This document shows, in pieces, positions 46,238 to 53,883 of a stretch of 64,000 bases of DNA. The notes under the pieces were generated by a model, which worked only from the letters and a program-made list of their open reading frames with translations, had not been told where the DNA came from and did no database searches. Each line of letters opens with the position of its first letter. Positions within the stretch are counted from its first letter, which is position 1. The position numbers and the translations under genes were made by a program. This stretch comes from an uncultured Dehalococcoidia bacterium (GTDB lineage: Bacteria > Chloroflexota > Dehalococcoidia > Lucifugimonadales > UBA3495). The DNA is taken from contig CATOSK010000004.1 in the NCBI GenBank assembly GCA_951812535.1, forward strand, positions 301,074 to 365,073. The letters run 5' to 3'.

Positions 46238-47443
46238 ATGGGTCCCGAGGCATCACGATGCACGAATCCGGAGTCGCTCAGAAACGCGTTGGTTGACACC
46301 CTGGTACACACCGGCGCCATCGGCAGCCCTGGAAACGAGAGAGCTTTCCGGGTAGTGCCCCGGCACCTGTTTGTTCCTGAAGCCGGAATCACAGCCGCAT
46401 ACGCCGACCGGCCTGTCGTCCTGCGCTGGGAAGGTGAGCGGCCAGCCAGCTCATCGTCTCAACCGACGATGATGGCGATAATGATCGAGCAACTGGGCCT
46501 GGAGCCCGGAATGCGGGTTCTTGAGGTGGGGACCGGTTCGGGTTACAACGCGGCCATCCTTTCCGAGCTAACCGGGGCCGTTGGCCATGTGGTATCGGTG
46601 GACATCGACTCCTCCCTCGTCAAAGAGGCCGGGAGGAATCTGAAGTCCGCTGGATTCGAGACTGTGGAGGTGGCCTGCTCGGACGGGTCCCTGGGGTACA
46701 GCCAAGGAGCGCCCTACGACCGCATCATCGTGACGGCGGATGCGCGAGACGTCTCACCCCACTGGGTGGAGCAGTTGACCGACGGGGGAGTGCTGGTGGC
46801 GCCCCTGTGGTTCAGAGGGTCCAGCCTGAGTGTGGCTTTGGAAAAACGGGCCACTGGACTGCTGGGACTCTCCGCATCACCCTGCACCTTCATTCCCCTC
46901 AGGTGGGAGCGGGAACGGACCGAGGGGTTTTACCTGGTCCCAAGGCACGGGGGCCAGCCACCATTCATGTCGATTGGACTTGACTGGCCGGACCAGATTG
47001 ATCTGGCCAAGCTGGGCGCTTTGCTGGGCTCGGAAAATCCGGAACTCCGGGATATCGGGCGGTCACTCGATGGGCAGTTCTACCGGCAGAACTTCAACTC
47101 TGGGCTGTACCTGTCACTCACGACCCACCGTGGGGCCTTCGGGCTGATGCCGGTGGGTGAGGGTGGGCCGTTCCAGTCTCCTGGGTACGGGGTCTTCGCC
47201 ACCGGCCTGGGGAGCGCCGCCATCGTCAACGACAGGTTTCCCGGGAAAGCGATGGTATTCGGGGATGACCTGGCGTATCAGGAACTGATGGAGCTTCTCG
47301 ACCAGTGGGATGCCCTGGGACACCCCACTGTCAATCGGTTGAAGATTCACGCCTTGTCCCAAGCCCCGGAGTGCATTCCGGAGGGCAGCTGGGTAATCCC
47401 GAAGCAGTCCGACTATACCTGGACATTGTCGTGGGACATCTGA
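46238..47443 (+). CDS. Protein-L-isoaspartate methyltransferase-like protein with C-terminal extension
   Basis: 401 residues. The first 210 form a PIMT-like SAM methyltransferase (FRVVPRHLFVPEAGITAAY, SSSQPTMMAIMIEQL, motif I RVLEVGTGSGYNAAIL, DRIIVTADARDVSPHW). True PIMT repairs isoaspartyl residues. The C-terminal 190 residues (ERTEGFYLVPRHGG ... FGLMPVGEGG) are not part of ordinary PIMT; similar extended proteins occur in peptide-modifying systems. Next to a CYTH and a deaminase-like gene on the same strand. Confidence 0.8.
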   Translation: MGPEASRCTNPESLRNALVDTLVHTGAIGSPGNERAFRVVPRHLFVPEAGITAAYADRPVVLRWEGERPASSSSQPTMMAIMIEQLGLEPGMRVLEVGTGSGYNAAILSELTGAVGHVVSVDIDSSLVKEAGRNLKSAGFETVEVACSDGSLGYSQGAPYDRIIVTADARDVSPHWVEQLTDGGVLVAPLWFRGSSLSVALEKRATGLLGLSASPCTFIPLRWERERTEGFYLVPRHGGQPPFMSIGLDWPDQIDLAKLGALLGSENPELRDIGRSLDGQFYRQNFNSGLYLSLTTHRGAFGLMPVGEGGPFQSPGYGVFATGLGSAAIVNDRFPGKAMVFGDDLAYQELMELLDQWDALGHPTVNRLKIHALSQAPECIPEGSWVIPKQSDYTWTLSWDI

Positions 47444-47615
47444 TCACAGTCCCATGGGATCTGTCCTTTCCACGATCTATCGGACCGGCCCAACCCAACA
47501 CCGCCATGAGGGCCGGGCTCCCGGGATGCGGACAACGGATGTCACCAACCGGTTGTGCCTGCCATCAGGGCATGGCATCATTTCCGGGTAACCGGATGCC
47601 AGGAGGAACGAATCA

Positions 47616-48146
47616 ATGGGCCAACGCCTCAACCGGGAGATCAAGGCACACTGCGGAGACTTCGCCCCGGTCCGACAAGTTCTGCGTGACATCGGAGCCA
47701 TCTTCGTCGAGGTCAAGGACCAGGTGGACTCCTATTACTACCTGCCCGCCGGCGACTATTCCGAAGGAACCCGGAGGTTCAAGCTGCGGGTTGAAAAAGG
47801 GAGGGGCGAACTGGTGTACTACCGGGAACGCCAGGAAAACGGGGCCCGCACCAGCCGGTTTCAGACCTGGGAAACCGGCGACCCTCGAATCGGGGAAGTG
47901 CTGGATGCAGCCCTGGGCACCAAGGCGGTCGTCCGCAAGCAGCGGGAGCTCTGGACCAAGGACAACGTGCTCTTCAACCTGGATACCGTTGAGGGGGTGG
48001 GCCAGATCCTCGAGGTGGAGGTCAAGGACTGGGACGGGTACGACATCGACTCCCAGGTGAGTGAGTACAGAGACCTCTTTGGGCCCTGTCTTGGTCCCGA
48101 CATCCATGGGTCCAACGAGGATCTGGTTGCTGAAGCAAGCCGGTGA
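47616..48146 (+). CDS. CYTH-domain protein
   Basis: 176 residues of a CYTH (CyaB-thiamine triphosphatase) tunnel fold: NREIKAHC (the ExExK-type first strand, here REIK), FKLRVEKGRGELVYYRE, LDTVEGVGQILEVEV. Family members hydrolyse organic triphosphates or inorganic triphosphate, some make cAMP. Follows the PIMT-like gene by 172 bp and precedes the deaminase-like gene by 34 bp. Confidence 0.82.
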   Translation: MGQRLNREIKAHCGDFAPVRQVLRDIGAIFVEVKDQVDSYYYLPAGDYSEGTRRFKLRVEKGRGELVYYRERQENGARTSRFQTWETGDPRIGEVLDAALGTKAVVRKQRELWTKDNVLFNLDTVEGVGQILEVEVKDWDGYDIDSQVSEYRDLFGPCLGPDIHGSNEDLVAEASR

Positions 48147-48180
48147 AGATCCCAGAAGAACCCAGCGGTTGGAGCTCCCC

Positions 48181-49536
48181 ATGACTGCCAGAAACCATGG
48201 CCTGGCCGATCTCCACCTGCACCTCTACGGGTCGATTAACTGGCGGCAGTTCCTGGAATTCGTGAGAACCCGCTCCGTGGACTGGGCTTCCTACGAGAAC
48301 TCCTTCCTGGATGCGTATGGCCAACGGCCGCCAATAAGAGAAGTCCTGGAACGCTGCTACAAAGGGACTCCTGAGGGGGAAGGGGAGTTCAGGAGACTCT
48401 TCGTTTTCCAGGATGATGACGCCGGGAACTTCGCCAGGTTCCAGGCCAAATTCAACATGCTGATCGCGGGCAGCAACTGGGCTGCCTTTACCCAGGGAGG
48501 TTCGTCGTCCGCAGCCGTGGTCACCGAGGTCTGCAGCTTCATGCGCCAGATCCTGGCGAGCCAGCGGAAGGAGAACATCACCTATGCCGAGCAGCGCATG
48601 ACCCTGCACTCCAGGTTTACGAAAGCCGAAGCGGCAGAGTTGTTGCGGAGCATGCTGGCCACCTATGCTGAGTACAGGGACTCGGATATCCAGCCCCGCC
48701 TTGCCATTAGCCTGTCCCGGGACGACCCCTGGCCCCATTGGGAGGTGGTCAAGGAAGCCGCCCTCGGGCCCAATGGGCATCTGTTGACCGGCATAGACTT
48801 CTGCTACCTGGAGGAGGGATATCCCCCAAAGGAGAAACGGGAATTCTTCGCAGCGGTGAAGGATTTCAACCAGAAGCACCCGGAACGGGCCTTGGCGCTC
48901 CTCTATCACGTCGGTGAGAGCTTCGAGGACAAGTCCCTGGAGAGCGCGGTCCGGTGGGTCCATGAGGCCGCCGAAATGGGTGTCCACCGCCTGGGTCATG
49001 CAATAGCCCTGGGGGTAAATCCGGACATGTACGGTGTCCACACCCGCCACGAGTCCGTGGCTGAGCGCATCGACCAGCTCAACTACGACCTGCGGCACCG
49101 GGACGGGCTCACCGCAACGGGCGTCCAGGTGGACAGTCTGCCCATTTCGAAAGAACTGGAACGTTTGGGAAGAATGCACCCGGAGACCCTCATCAAGATC
49201 GAGTACGATGATGGGAGGCTGGAAGAAGTCCGCCGTCGCCAGCGCTACGCGGCCACTTGCATAAAGGCCCTGGGATCGGTGGTTGAAGTGTGTCCGACCT
49301 CCAACCGGAGAATCGGCGGGATCTCCGATGGAAAGCACCATCCCATCCGACAGTTCGCCGACTTTGGAGTCCCCTTCGTGGTGGGCAGCGACGACCCTGG
49401 AATCTTCGACACCACCCTGGCCGACGAGATCAAATCAGCCATTACCATAGCGGGATTCCCCGGGGACTCGCACGAGGAACTTGTTGAAAGGACCTGGCAG
49501 TCCCGGAGCGAGGTGTTGACCAGAAGGATTGGATAA
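48181..49536 (+). CDS. Adenosine deaminase-like metal-dependent hydrolase
   Basis: 451 residues with the amidohydrolase metal sites of the adenosine deaminase family: DLHLHLYGSI near the N-terminus, LLYHVGESFEDKS, VHRLGHAIALG, VCPTSNRRIGG and GSDDPGIFDTTL. The insertions around 60-200 make it longer than classical Add (about 340). The ATG at 48181 follows GGAG; the frame extends into the CYTH gene without similarity. Substrate could be adenosine or a modified purine nucleoside or nucleotide. Confidence 0.85.
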   Translation: MTARNHGLADLHLHLYGSINWRQFLEFVRTRSVDWASYENSFLDAYGQRPPIREVLERCYKGTPEGEGEFRRLFVFQDDDAGNFARFQAKFNMLIAGSNWAAFTQGGSSSAAVVTEVCSFMRQILASQRKENITYAEQRMTLHSRFTKAEAAELLRSMLATYAEYRDSDIQPRLAISLSRDDPWPHWEVVKEAALGPNGHLLTGIDFCYLEEGYPPKEKREFFAAVKDFNQKHPERALALLYHVGESFEDKSLESAVRWVHEAAEMGVHRLGHAIALGVNPDMYGVHTRHESVAERIDQLNYDLRHRDGLTATGVQVDSLPISKELERLGRMHPETLIKIEYDDGRLEEVRRRQRYAATCIKALGSVVEVCPTSNRRIGGISDGKHHPIRQFADFGVPFVVGSDDPGIFDTTLADEIKSAITIAGFPGDSHEELVERTWQSRSEVLTRRIG

Positions 49537-49658
49537 ACGCCATGGTGAACTGCGTTTCGACGAAGCCTCGACCGAGTCGTTGCCAACACGGTTATACCGG
49601 TCCCACGATCAGGAACGGCTAACCGTCAAATGAGGGAACAAACTTGTGAAACGCCCGG

Positions 49659-50006
49659 TTAGCCGGGCCCGAAACCGTTCTCCGGCAGGATTCGGTCCAC
49701 CTCCCGGTTGTCGGAGTCGAACTCCTTCCTGATCTGACGGCAGGCAACCTCGCCCGACCCCGCTGGATAGACGACGAACTCCCGGGGAGTCTTCAGACCC
49801 TCGACCCGGCCATCGGAATGAATCCGGACGCGGCGGGGGTTGGTCATGCGGTGGATGGCATGGTAGTCCAGGTACTCCTCGCCCTCATCGTCACCGAACA
49901 GGTAGTGAACCGTCCAGCCGGCCTGGAACAGCTTACCCGGCAGATAGGAAGCGACGTCCCCGGCGGGGAGCCAAATATCCCAGTTGGCGAAGGTCTCACG
50001 GAACAC
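49659..50006 (-). CDS. Conserved-looking hypothetical protein
   Basis: 115 residues, soluble: FANWDIWLPAGDVASYL, GWTVHYLFGDDEGEEYLDYH, AIHRMTNPRRVRIHSDG and VVYPAGSGEVACRQIRKEFD. It has natural composition and looks like a single alpha/beta domain. The GTG start at 50006 has a purine run GGGAGG almost touching it, so the true start may be slightly different. No function recognised. Confidence 0.55.
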   Translation of the reverse strand: MFRETFANWDIWLPAGDVASYLPGKLFQAGWTVHYLFGDDEGEEYLDYHAIHRMTNPRRVRIHSDGRVEGLKTPREFVVYPAGSGEVACRQIRKEFDSDNREVDRILPENGFGPG

Positions 50007-50116
50007 CCTCCCTATTTTTCCATCTGACCAGGACTCTCAGTCAGGATTCGGCTACGGGCGGAGGGACGGATATTCCTCCGCACATGCTCATCCACCAGAC
50101 GTTGGTTCCGATCATG

Positions 50117-51346
50117 TTACCACCCCTGGTTCCCTGGGCTACCCCGCTGCGGCAGGTCCGTCCCAGGGCTGACAGGAGACCGTCCCGGGCGAAGAGCAAC
50201 AACACCCGCCAGCGTCGCCGCCTCGGCGACAATGATCCAGAAGAACGAGCCCATTCCCAAGACGTCAAGAGCCGAGCCCAGGTAAATCCGGCCCAACGGA
50301 CTTCCCAAAGACCCCGCCAAGGCGACGGGCAGGGCCAGCTTGGCGAAGTGATTCTTCGGCAGGACCTCTGCCATCAACACCCAGGGCAGGCTGATCAGGC
50401 CGCCCCCGACCAATGGGAGGAGAAGGACGCTTCCTCCCGGATCATCAAGCGGCCAACTCCACCCCGCGGCCGGCAGGAGCAGGAGCGCCAGGATGATCAG
50501 CAGGCGGCGCACGGGGAAGAAATCGGCGGCAACCCCCCAGGCCAGGGCGCCAAGCCCGCCGGCCAGGGCCAGGTATCTGATATCCGTGTTTATCCCATCC
50601 GACAGAACCGTCAGCGTGACCCACTGGAGTTTGGGTGTTCTGGCGGTGATGACAATCGCGCCGAACAGGTAGACCACCGATACCCAGGCGATCCGGGCCC
50701 TGGCGCCAGGGACGGCTGCCGCCTCCCGGAGGGTCGGACCCGGTCCGTGGTTGCCGGAGAAACAGCGGGGCAGGAGCACGAGCAGCAATGCCCCGCCCGC
50801 AAGGACCAGCGACACCGCCACCCACCAGACCGTCAGGCCGGTTGCCTCGCCGGCGCTGGTCCATCCCGACCAACCGGCGTCGGATGTCCAGTACCTCAAC
50901 CTGACGTTGAACAGCAGGCCCAGGGCGCCGAGCAGGGTTCCCCGGAACCGCCCGGACCCCTTCACGGCCACGGCGTAGAAAACGAGGGGACCGGCGAACG
51001 CGCCGCCAACTCCGTACAGGAACATTCCGGCGAGGGCCAACCCGAAGCCCCGCGAGATATTCACCACGACGAGACTGAGGGACAGGAGCAGGGCTCCGGC
51101 CGCCATCAACCCATGGGGCGGGCGGCGGTCCACCCAGAAGCCCGCGCCCATGACGAACAGGGACCCCAGGGACGATGCGGCGATGAGCAATCCGTACCGA
51201 AGACCGGAAAGGTCCAGCCGGTCGTGAGGAACCAGCAAAGCCTCGAAAGTGCCGGAGCTGCCGACTTCCAGGAGCAGCGCCGCCGCCACCAGCAGCAGGC
51301 CGAGCTTGAGGTCGGGGTGGAGGTTGGGGAGCGACACAGCGGCCAT
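50117..51346 (-). CDS. MFS-like transporter, paralogue of 57412-58590
   Basis: 409 residues with about 11-12 hydrophobic helices and the loop FWVDRRPPHGLMAAGALLL, equivalent to the MFS motif A loop. HPDLKLGLLLVAAALLLEVG, GPLVFYAVAVKGSGRFRGTL and ISLPWVLMAEVLPKNHFAKL each have near counterparts in the protein at 57412. GGGGGAG precedes the ATG. The transported substrate is unknown. Confidence 0.78.
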   Translation of the reverse strand: MAAVSLPNLHPDLKLGLLLVAAALLLEVGSSGTFEALLVPHDRLDLSGLRYGLLIAASSLGSLFVMGAGFWVDRRPPHGLMAAGALLLSLSLVVVNISRGFGLALAGMFLYGVGGAFAGPLVFYAVAVKGSGRFRGTLLGALGLLFNVRLRYWTSDAGWSGWTSAGEATGLTVWWVAVSLVLAGGALLLVLLPRCFSGNHGPGPTLREAAAVPGARARIAWVSVVYLFGAIVITARTPKLQWVTLTVLSDGINTDIRYLALAGGLGALAWGVAADFFPVRRLLIILALLLLPAAGWSWPLDDPGGSVLLLPLVGGGLISLPWVLMAEVLPKNHFAKLALPVALAGSLGSPLGRIYLGSALDVLGMGSFFWIIVAEAATLAGVVALRPGRSPVSPGTDLPQRGSPGNQGW

Positions 51347-51497
51347 TATAGGCTCCCCCGGTATAATCTACCGATAATCTGTGGAATGACGGTGCGGATC
51401 CGCCCGGGCCGGAAGCCCCGAACGGTATGCTGAAGGAAAACAGGCGGAGGGCCTGAGGTGGGTATGAGGTGAATCCGGCGGGAGACCCCCAACCTGG

Positions 51498-51704
51498 ATG
51501 AAGCGATGGCGCGTGACCGTCGCGATCACCCTGACCACCGCGGGCCTCGTGGCCTGCGGCGTGGACCTGGCCTTTTGCCTGACCTCCTCGAATGTCATCC
51601 ATGACGAAAGCGGCCTTCGGGCCACCTTCTCGCACGAACCCAGGTGCGTGATGGACCGGGTGTTCAGGTGGGCCGTGGATTTCGTGTGGGGAATCTTCCG
51701 GTAG
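51498..51704 (+). CDS. Small lipoprotein-like protein
   Basis: 68 residues: MKRWRVTVAITLTTAGLVAC is a compact lipoprotein signal with LVAC lipobox; about 48 residues follow (SSNVIHDESGLRATFSHE). Short but well formed at its start. No relative recognised. Confidence 0.5.
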   Translation: MKRWRVTVAITLTTAGLVACGVDLAFCLTSSNVIHDESGLRATFSHEPRCVMDRVFRWAVDFVWGIFR

Positions 51705-51879
51705 GAAACCGTACGCGCCAATCGATGTGGACGTCCCTCTCAAGACTTTGTGACGTCGAAACCGGATGGGGAGGAGACCTGGCAGTGGATTTGCGCCAGG
51801 TTTCGCCTCCTTCCGCTGGACAACGAGGCCTGAGGACCTGGTGAGGCTGTCGAACTCCAAGGCGAGCGGGAGCAGGCCG

Positions 51880-52401
51880 ATGAGCCTGGGGAGATGGTTG
51901 ACCGCCCTGGCGATGCTGGCGATTGCGGCCGCCTTTGTCGGAATCCACCTCTGGGCGACGGCCGGCCAGCCCCCGGAACCCACGCACCTTCCCGAACCTG
52001 CCGGCGAGCCCATTCCGGCCCCCGAGATGACCGAGGAGCAACCGGACCAATTGGTCGCGGATGCCGAAGCTGCCAGGGAATCCCATTTGCCGGTGGTGGC
52101 GGGGCTTCCTCCGGAGTTGCCCGAAGACGCAATGGTGGACGCGCTCGTTGCAAAGGCTCACCAAAACGTCGAGCCCCCCGCCGGATCGAACCTCCGGCCC
52201 CTGCCGTTGCCGTTCTACCTGATCGTCCGGGACGGCGAAATGGCCAGCGTTTCCAAGGCCACGGGCGATTTTCAAATCGGCGAAGGTCACCAGGACACAT
52301 TCCAGTTCCTGATCGACCAGCTGGGACGGGACAGGATGCAGCTGGTCCCCACGGGCTTCTACGAACAGCGCTGGGGTCCCTGGCGGGACGACCACCGGTG
52401 A
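51880..52401 (+). CDS. Membrane-anchored hypothetical protein
   Basis: 173 residues: one N-terminal membrane segment (RWLTALAMLAIAAAFVGIHL), a Pro/Glu-rich linker and a C-terminal region (LPLPFYLIVRDGEMASVSKA, DTFQFLIDQLGRDRMQLV). The ATG at 51880 follows GGAG at 7 nt; an upstream GTG at 51841 is possible. Lies 81 bp before the Hen1 gene on the same strand; no known connection. Confidence 0.6.
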   Translation: MSLGRWLTALAMLAIAAAFVGIHLWATAGQPPEPTHLPEPAGEPIPAPEMTEEQPDQLVADAEAARESHLPVVAGLPPELPEDAMVDALVAKAHQNVEPPAGSNLRPLPLPFYLIVRDGEMASVSKATGDFQIGEGHQDTFQFLIDQLGRDRMQLVPTGFYEQRWGPWRDDHR

Positions 52402-52482
52402 CGGCACGACCATGAAGGCATTGACCGGGAACCGGCGCCGCTGTCCTTGAAAGCCCGGCTCTCCTGCCCTACGATTGACGGC

Positions 52483-53883
52483 ATGCTGCTCACCATCTCC
52501 ACGACGCATCAGCCGGCCACCGACCTGGGGTTCCTGCTGCACAAGAACCCGAGCCGGTTGCAGTCGTTCCGGCTGCCCTTCGGGCGGGCCGACGTCTTCT
52601 ACCCCGAGGCGGAGCGCGACCGCTGCACGGCAGCCCTGCTCCTGAGCATCGATCCGGTGGGGTTGGTGCGCCCGAAGGCCGGCGCGTCCAATGCCGGCGG
52701 CTGGCTGGAGCAGTACGTGAACGACCGCCCCTACGTCGCGTCATCCCATCTCAGCGTGGCGATTGCCTCCGTATTCCGCAGCGCCCTGGCGGGCGACAGC
52801 CGGGAGCGCCCGGAGCTGGCCGACTCGGCCATCCCCCTGGAGGCCGGGGTCCCGGCGGTGCCATCCAGGGAGGGAGCGGACCTGATCCGGAGCCTGTTCG
52901 AGCCCCTCGGCTATGCCGTCGAGGTCCAGGGACACCCGCTGGACGGGCGGTTTCCCGAGTGGGGCGACAGTCCCTACTACAGCCTGAGTCTGACCTCGGA
53001 ATCCCGGCTCCGGGACCTGCTGGCCCACCTCTACGTCCTGCTGCCGGTCCTGGACGACGACAAGCATTACTGGGTCGGCGACCAGGAGGTGGACAAGCTG
53101 CTGCGCTTCGGCGAGGGATGGCTGGGCAGCCACCCCCAGCGGGACCTGATCTCCCGCCGCTACCTGAAGCACCAGCGGGGCCTGGTTCACCAGGCCCTGG
53201 CCCAGCTGCTGGACGTCGGCCAGTCGGACCCGGGCGCCGCGGCGGCACGGCAGGAGCAGGAAGAGGAACGTCTGGAAGCCCCGCTCCGGCTGGGGGAGCA
53301 GCGGATGCAGGCCGTGCTGGCCACCCTCCGCACACTGGGCGCAACCAAGGTGCTGGACTTGGGTTGCGGCGAAGGAAGGCTGACCGGCGAGTTGCTTGGG
53401 GATCCGGCGATCCTTGCGGTGACCGCCCTGGAGGTGTCTCACCGGGCCCTGGAAACCGCCCGCCGGCGCCTCTGCCTCGATACCATGCCCGCCCGGCAGC
53501 GGGAGCGCATCACCCTGCTGCACGGTTCCCTGACCTACCGGGACCAGCGGCTGTCCGGCCATGACGCCGCGGTGGCCATGGAGGTGATCGAGCATATCGA
53601 CGCCCCAAGGCTGGACGCCTTCGAGGAGGTCGTGTTCGGGGCTGCCCGGCCCGGAGCGGTGCTGATCACGACGCCCAACGCGGAGTACAACACCCTGTTC
53701 TCCGGCCTTCCCGCCGGAGCCTTCCGGCACCGGGACCACCGGTTCGAGTGGACGAGGGAGCAATTTCGGGACTGGTCGTCCCGGGTCGCGGAGCGGCGGA
53801 AGTACCAGGTGCGTTTCGAGGACATCGGGCCCGGGCACCCCGATCACGGCGCCCCGACCCAGATGGGGGTCTTCACCCGATGA
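52483..53883 (+). CDS. hen1: Bacterial Hen1: 3'-terminal RNA ribose 2'-O-methyltransferase
   Basis: 466 residues. The N-terminal half is the Hen1-specific domain (HKNPSRLQSFRLPFGRADVF, VRPKAG, WLEQYVNDRPYVASSHLSVA). The C-terminal methyltransferase has VLDLGCGEGRLTGELL and the Hen1 metal site VIEHI ... TPNAEYN ... RHRDHRFEWTREQFRDW. In the known system Hen1 methylates the 2'-OH at the break before Pnkp seals it, making the repaired RNA resistant to the same ribotoxin. Start at the ATG that matches the conserved N-terminus; TGA overlaps the Pnkp ATG. Confidence 0.94.
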   Translation: MLLTISTTHQPATDLGFLLHKNPSRLQSFRLPFGRADVFYPEAERDRCTAALLLSIDPVGLVRPKAGASNAGGWLEQYVNDRPYVASSHLSVAIASVFRSALAGDSRERPELADSAIPLEAGVPAVPSREGADLIRSLFEPLGYAVEVQGHPLDGRFPEWGDSPYYSLSLTSESRLRDLLAHLYVLLPVLDDDKHYWVGDQEVDKLLRFGEGWLGSHPQRDLISRRYLKHQRGLVHQALAQLLDVGQSDPGAAAARQEQEEERLEAPLRLGEQRMQAVLATLRTLGATKVLDLGCGEGRLTGELLGDPAILAVTALEVSHRALETARRRLCLDTMPARQRERITLLHGSLTYRDQRLSGHDAAVAMEVIEHIDAPRLDAFEEVVFGAARPGAVLITTPNAEYNTLFSGLPAGAFRHRDHRFEWTREQFRDWSSRVAERRKYQVRFEDIGPGHPDHGAPTQMGVFTR

